From the NCBI GenBank assembly GCA_018857735.1, contig JABMCL010000598.1, forward strand, positions 727,501-791,500: a DNA stretch of 64,000 nt, written 5' to 3'. Source of the stretch: Alviniconcha marisindica (taxonomy: Eukaryota > Mollusca > Gastropoda > Provannidae). The notes beneath the pieces are model-generated. The model made no database searches. It had not been told where the DNA came from and was given only the letters and a program-made list of their open reading frames with translations. This document shows positions 35,530-43,064 of the stretch, piece after piece (position 1 is the first letter of the stretch; every line of letters begins with the position of its first letter). A program made the translations under genes and the position numbers.

Positions 35530-38500
35530 CACATGCACACACACACGTGCACACACACGCACGTGCACACACACATGTGCACACACACACGTGCACACAC
35601 ATGAACACACACACACAATAACATGCACTGATCAGGGTGACAAAATGTGCCATGATGATGAAACTGGCTACAACAGCAGTTTAAAACCAAACAAAATGAA
35701 TCCACTGCATGATGTATGAGACATGACCCCATTATTTTGGTAAATGAATGTTGTTATTAATAGGTCAGGTGGTTATGCTTTTACTCCCTCTCCTCATTTT
35801 CAGCTAGGAGCCTCTCAAGCCAACGAGGACCTAGCTGCTACCGCTACTGACCTGGCTGGTGATGTGGGTGTTGATGTGGCTGCATCGTTGGCTGATGCCA
35901 GTGACAATCAGTCTGCCGTGGTCATGGCATCAGGGAATTCTGGGGGCGAGATGGGAGAGTCAGCAGCTGAAACGTTACAGATTGTGAACCCGGATGAGGC
36001 ATGCTCACAGATTGTGAACCCAGATGAGGCATGCTCACAGATTGTGAACCCGGATGAGGCATGCTCACAGATGCTGCAGGCCAACGGTGCTGGAGAGCAG
36101 GCTGTTCCAGTTCAGGTAGGGGGAGGGGGGGGGGGGGGTGTTGGTTGGGTTGCAGGCTCCTGTGTACAGATGTATGTAAGAGAGAGGGTTTCACATGTTG
36201 CAGGTTGAAGTTGTTGCAGGTTGAAGCTGGAAGGGGATGAGAGTGGGCATGTATGTGACTTTTTCCTCTGTATCAGCTGGGTTACCACAATTGGTTAATG
36301 CTCATTTGGATATAACATCTTGGGTTTTTGCTTTTATATCTTGCAGATAATTCAGGATGAATGTCGGATCAATGGAGGCAGCTCATTTGTAAAAGTGTGT
36401 GTGTGTGTGTCTAACTGCTGAAAGAATTCCTTTGGGTATAGGGGTCATTCTCCTGAAAACTAGTCACAATGGTAACATACAGTGCAAAATTTCAAAGTGC
36501 CAATTTTTATGTTTTTATTTGCAAATGATAGCTTGACATCTCTTGTGTACATAAATATAAAACATAAATTGGCAGGGTGACAGGAACTTGGTTATTTGTG
36601 CATTATGTTACGTTATAATGTTATAATCAATGAAGGAGTGTGTAACTTGTTTTGATCTTTATATATATATATATATACATGTCAGCGTGATATTTTGTTT
36701 CTTGCTTTCTAAAATTGCTAACCAGTCACAATTAATTAGTAATCTGTCTCACATGCTACACAGACACCATTACAAGTACAAAAGGACATATGTGACCCGT
36801 TCTCACGAAATGAGTCTTAACTTAAAATTTGACAATTTGAGATATCTCCATGTCTCAAATCTGAAAGTTCTGCTTGTTATTTTGATACTTAAATCATGTT
36901 TCTACTAAAAAAAAATGTGGATGTGACGTGTTTCTGAAGGTTGCATGTACGGCAGAGGCCATTTTGAGAAAATCTTTCACGTGCATTGAGTAGTTTTTCC
37001 TTTAATCCTTAGCAACAGGAGGCTTAAATGTACCAGTTTTGACCAGTTGTGGCACAGGAACATATCAAACATTGGGACACCTGAAGAGAATTGAAATTTC
37101 AACATTAGTTAACTTTTAATGTATTTTGTTAATGTTTTTAATCCCATGCTCTCTGTTTAAAATGAGCAAAATTGATGCTGGGTAGGTTGAATAAAATGTG
37201 TTTTAAACATATTTATTGAACTTTTCAGAGCATATCAGTACAAACACAACAAAGTTTAATGCTGATAGATTTTAATTTCACAAAAATCTGAAAACACCCA
37301 GATAGACCCCCACTGACTGATTTTGCCTGTAGCACAGTAAGCTGGCTGCGAGTTAAGACTCATTTGGTGAGAACGGGTCACATATAACAATCACACATTT
37401 AAACCATTGAGTAGTAAATTTAATAAACAAGAATATTCAGTACAAAAGCAATGTTCTTTCCACATTTGCTTGACTGGGAGTGGAACCGGTATTGTCTGAG
37501 ACATCAGGATGGCCAAGAGTGGCAACACTGGTCCACAGTCACCCAGGCCACATCCTGTCTCATGCCCTGAGTAAAGCAATCAAATCTTTTCACAGTGTCT
37601 TACCCTGTCTTGTGATGCTGTTTCATCAAACTCATTTGGGTTGCATAAGTTTCAGCATTTCTGAAGCTCTAGTAGGAACGATTGTGGCTTTGGCATTGAA
37701 AATAGCAAAATAGCAAAATAATACTTCTGTGTGATAGTCTGGCTCATGATGATGCATCACCATACTGCGTTTAACTGATCAGAGATATTGTCCGGACCAA
37801 CATTCACTGAAGTTCCAAACCTTCACCGTGACCTTGACCTTGAATACAGCAAAGCAACCTTTACACAAGACACTCCAGCTTATGAACCTGCACAGTCAAA
37901 CTAAGCTGGTCACAAAAAGATCAACAGTCAGCACACGTAACACAAATAGTCATTTCATTGTATCAACCAAACTCAGTTATTGTCATCTTGACCTTGAAGA
38001 TAGCTACCCATTTTTTGGCACACTGCAGCTTATAATAATGTATCACCATAGTAGGTTTTAGTGACAAAAGGTTCAGCAATTCAGAAGTTAGCATCCAAAC
38101 TAACATTAATTGAAATGTTTAACCTTGGCTGTGTCATTGACCTTGAACACAGCACTCCAGTATTTTGACAGGACACTTTTTTGCTCATGGAGATCTATCA
38201 TCATGTTGAGTTTGGTCGCAAAGGATTCATTTGTCTAGAACTAATAAAAGATACAGTAGAAACATCATTTTTTGATTATATAAGTCCACACCGTGAAATT
38301 GCCCTTGAAGGTGGAATCCCAATTTTCTGCATGACATTACAGCTCATGATGGTGCACTGCAATACCAAGTTGGATCCAAAAAAGGTTGCCTGAAAGCTCT
38401 CAACCAACTGGGAACAAGTGTTTGTCTCACACCTCACTGCCCTCTCCTCTGAAGACACCACAGTGCTTTCCCTTTTGTGAGCAAATAATGCACAACGTAC

Positions 38501-41500
38501 AGCATAAAAAGAGGCCAAAAGTTGCTGTTGCAAGTCAGCTGATTTCTACGTTAGGGTAGGTCAGAAATCGGTGGTACTAACAGAAATATTTCTTTTGTGT
38601 GCTTTCACATGACACCATTTTAAGACACTACATAAACCTCCAGTAAAGAAATGACTAATTTTTTTTGTATTTAAAGACACCATGTAAACCACCCCTAAAG
38701 AAATGACTGTAATTTTTTTGGTATCTGTTCTCATATCATCAGCCAAGGGGAAATGTGGTCATGTACCAAACAGATGAAAAAAAGAAAGTTCCTTAGTTTT
38801 TGTTGTGAACAAGTCATATCATGATACACACTGAGAGTGAGAAGATGCCATCGGTAATGTGCGAGACACATCATCTTTTTCCATTTGGAGTTGTTAGTGG
38901 GAAGCAACACACAGTAATAAGTATTTTTTATGTAAGAGCTATCCACCTTATTTCTCGTGAAATCAGATTTTTTAATCTTGAACACTTTCAAGGAAATGTC
39001 TGCGATCAGCTTTAGCTTCCTTTAGCCATGTCATAAATGAGGGCCATGAAGATGTCATGATTTGTACCAAAACGGACTTCACAGCACAAGAAATAATGGT
39101 GCATTTACACACTGTGGCATTTTCTTTATTTCTCCAAATACATTGCATCAGAAATATAGTGGTAGTTAAAACAGAAATGTTTTGAATTTGTTTTTATTTC
39201 ATCACCATGGTCCAGTTATAGGAGAATGACTCATATATGATAAGGATTATGGTTCACTTTAAAACAAAATTAAAAACACTTGGACCTGTCATTTGATTTT
39301 GCATGCATTTTGTTATTGCAGATTCTACATGTTGTCTTGCATGCTTTCTGTTATTGCAGGTTCTGCATGTTGTCTTGCATGCTCTTTGTTATTGCAGATT
39401 CTATGTGTTGTCTTGCATTTTGGTATTGCAGATTCTGCGTGTTGTCTTGCATGCATTTTGGTATTGCAGATTTTGTGTGTTGTCTTGTGAATTGCATGCA
39501 TTTTGGTATTGCAGATTTTCGATGTTTTTTGAAGTGAGGCTGATTTCTTTATTCCTCTACTCTATAAGCCATGAGTGCAGTCCCAAATGTGTGTGCAGAA
39601 CTTTCACATCAGCTGACAGCTGTAGGGTACTGATACCTGTTTGATATGGCAGATGTCCGCGGCAGGGTCAGAAGAGGACAGTGGCGTGATGGTGGCAGGA
39701 GCAGTGGATGAGGAGGCAGAGAAAGCAACAGACAGCATGCTAGTGGGTGACTCACAGATGATCACCATATCTGTGACTGGTCAGTGGCGCATACATTTTA
39801 TACCCTTTGTTTTTTTACAGTACCCCACATAGGTTAACACACATTTTGTATCCTCTTTTTGTCAGTAAACCATACAGGTGTGTTTTATGCCTTTTTTGTC
39901 AGTACACCACACAGGTTAACACACATTTTGTACCCTCTTTTTGTCAGTAAACCATACAGATATGTCTTATGCCATTTTTGTCAGTATGCCACATAGGTTA
40001 ACACACATTGTTCCAGTGCACCCTGCCTGAATTTGTGCCACAGTGTATAAAATATCAAGTGTCATGCACTGTTGTGTGCAGACTGATGTCAGAAGTCACC
40101 TGCAGTCAAATAAACAAACCTGTGTGCATGTGGTGGCACAAAGGAAACATGTTGTTGTGTGATAACTAAACAGTTACAATAAAGCCTTCAGGTTAAGGGC
40201 AGCATTCAGCAGGGACATGTAAACATGTTGTGTGATAACTAAACAGTGACAATAAAGCCCTGCAGGTCAGGGGCAGCATTCAGCAGGGACATGTAAACAT
40301 GTGTGATATGTAAACAGTGACAGTAAAGCCCTGCAGGTTAGGGGCAGCATTCAGCAGGGACATGTAAACATGTGTGATATGTAAACAGTGACAATAAAGC
40401 CCTGCAGGTCAGGGGCAGCATTCAGCAGGGACATGTAAACATGTGTGATATGTAAACAGTGACAATAAAGCCCTGCAGGTCAGGGGCAGCATTCAGCAGG
40501 GACATGTAAACATGTGTGATATGTAAACAGTGACATAAAGCCCTGCAGGTTAGGGGCAGCATTCAGCAGGGACATGTAAACATGTGTGATATGTAAACAG
40601 TGACAATAAAGCCCTGCAGGTCAGGGGCAGCATTCAGCAGGGACAGTAAACATGTGTGATATGTAAACAGTGACAATAAAGCCCTGCAGGTCAGGGGCAG
40701 CATTCAGCAGGGACATGTAAACATGTGTGATATGTAAACAGTGACAATAAAGCCTTCAGGTCAGGGGCAGCATTCAGCAGGGACAGTAAACATTGCAGGC
40801 AATAACCCCAGCAGGGGCAGCATTCAGCAGGGACATGTAAACATGTTGTGTGATATGTAAACAGTGACAATAAAGCCCTGCAGGTCAGGGGCAGCATTCA
40901 GCAGGGACAGTAAACATGTTGTGTGATATGTAAACAGTGACAATAAAGCCCTGCAGGTCAGGGGCAGCATTCAGCAGGGACATGTAAACATGTGTGATAT
41001 GTAAACAGTGACAATAAAGCCCTGCAGGTCAGGGGCAGCATTCAGCAGGGACAGTAAACATGCACTAACTCACAGCTGGGCTCCTGAGATGAGATGTCCA
41101 GTGGTGCAAATAGGGGAGTGGGAACAGCTCAGTAATAGAGCACCAGAGCAAGTGATTGCAAAGTTGCGGGTTCAAGTCCTGGCAGGAACAGCGGGATAAT
41201 TTTCTTCTCCAGGGTCAACTTTCTGTGCTGACTCTTATTTCTGTATCCGTTCCACCCCTGTGTTACCACAGTAGCGCATAAAACATGCTCGTCATTCTGC
41301 CAAAAGTGCAGGTGGCGGGTTACAGCTACACAGACATGCACCCAAAGTACATGGCTTTGAATGAAGCGACACTGTAAACTGGTGCATGGTTCTTAGACCT
41401 GTGGTGTACACAAAACATGTTGAGATGGCAGCAGTTTCACGTGACACCAGCCATGTAACAACAAAATAGCACTTGACCCCACTGTAAGTATACTACTTTA

Positions 41501-43022
41501 GTGGATATTGAAAACCCAGTTATACGGATCAGTCAGCAGTCATGTGCTCCACTTCAGTGTCAGAGCACCATACAAAGGTAATGCATGTGACACCCTTTGA
41601 AGCAATTTGATTTGTTCCCCTTGTCTGGAATCTCCAGCTTTCATTTGATGCCTCTTTTCCATCTGCTCTCTCATTTTTCTGCCTAATCCTCTTACTCTTT
41701 CTCTCTTCTTTTTTCTGCCTAATCCTCTTACTCTTTCTCTCTTCTTTTTTCTGCTCTTTGTTCTGCCTAATCCTCTTACTCTTTCTCTCTTCTTTTTTCT
41801 TCTCTTTTTTCTGCCTAATCCTCTTACTCTTTCTCTCTCTTTGTTCTGCCTAATCCTCTTACTCTTTCTCTCTTTTTTCTTCTCTTTTTTCTGCCTAATC
41901 CTCTTACTCTTTCTCTCTTCTTTTTTCTTCTCTTTTTTCTGCCTAATCCTCTTACTCTTTCTCTCTCTTTGTTCTGGCTAATCCTCTTACTCTTTCTCTC
42001 TCCTTTTTTCTTCTCTTTTTTCTGCTAATGGTCCATTCTCCTGAATTGTTCCACAAAATTCTCAAGACCTTTTTTGTTAAGAGTAAGGCTATTTGGTATG
42101 GCTCTTGTTAGTAATTGTTAGGTGGTATGTGCAGCTTGCTGCCATGTAGCATTGGTATTTGCCATTATGCAATATTAATTTGGTATTTTTTCTGTCCTAT
42201 CTTGTTTTTCGTTTTTCTTTAATGCGGTATTGATGAGTTAAATGGAATGGTTGATGGTACCAGCATGTCCTAGCCGTATGTGCTCTTTTAACAGGGGTAA
42301 TATTGAAGGGACTAATTCTATCTCCCTGTTTCTGCCAATCATGCTACCTCTGTCAGCTCTTTAACAGGCCTAATATTGAAGGAACTATTCCTATCTCCCT
42401 GTTTCTGTCCATCATGCTACCTCTGTCAGCTCCTTCAAATCTTCCTTGGAAACCTTTCTCTTTTCAAAAAGCTTTTTGTCAGTCCCAGAGCCCTGATTGT
42501 GTGTGTGTGTGTGTGTGGATGTGCATTTGAATCTTTTTTGTCATTGGCATGTTTAAACGATTTGTAAATGCTTAGGGTCAGTACAGGTTAGGCACTCTAA
42601 GTACCCATTGTTATTATTAATAATAAAATGATGGGTGTTTGTTCATCAGTCATGGTGGCCAGACAAGAATGATTCCTCCTGGACAGGTGTTCATCCGTCT
42701 GGCTGGACAGGCCAAAATGATTCTTTCAGGATGAGTATTCGTTCATCCGTCTGGCTGGCCAGGCCAAAATGATTCTTTCAGGATGAGTATTTGTTCATCC
42801 ATCTGGCTGGCCAGGCCAAAATGATTCTTTCAGGATGATTATTCGTTCATCAGTCTGGCTGGCCAGGCCAAAATGATTCTTTCAGGATGAGTATTTGTTC
42901 ATCAGTCTGGCCTTCCAGGCAAAAATGATTCCTTCAGTATGGAGGGCTTCAGCCATCAGGACCCTGTCAATCCCACCACCTTCTCCACTACTCACACACA
43001 TGCACACACGCATGCGCACAAG

Positions 43023-43064
<42 letters not shown>

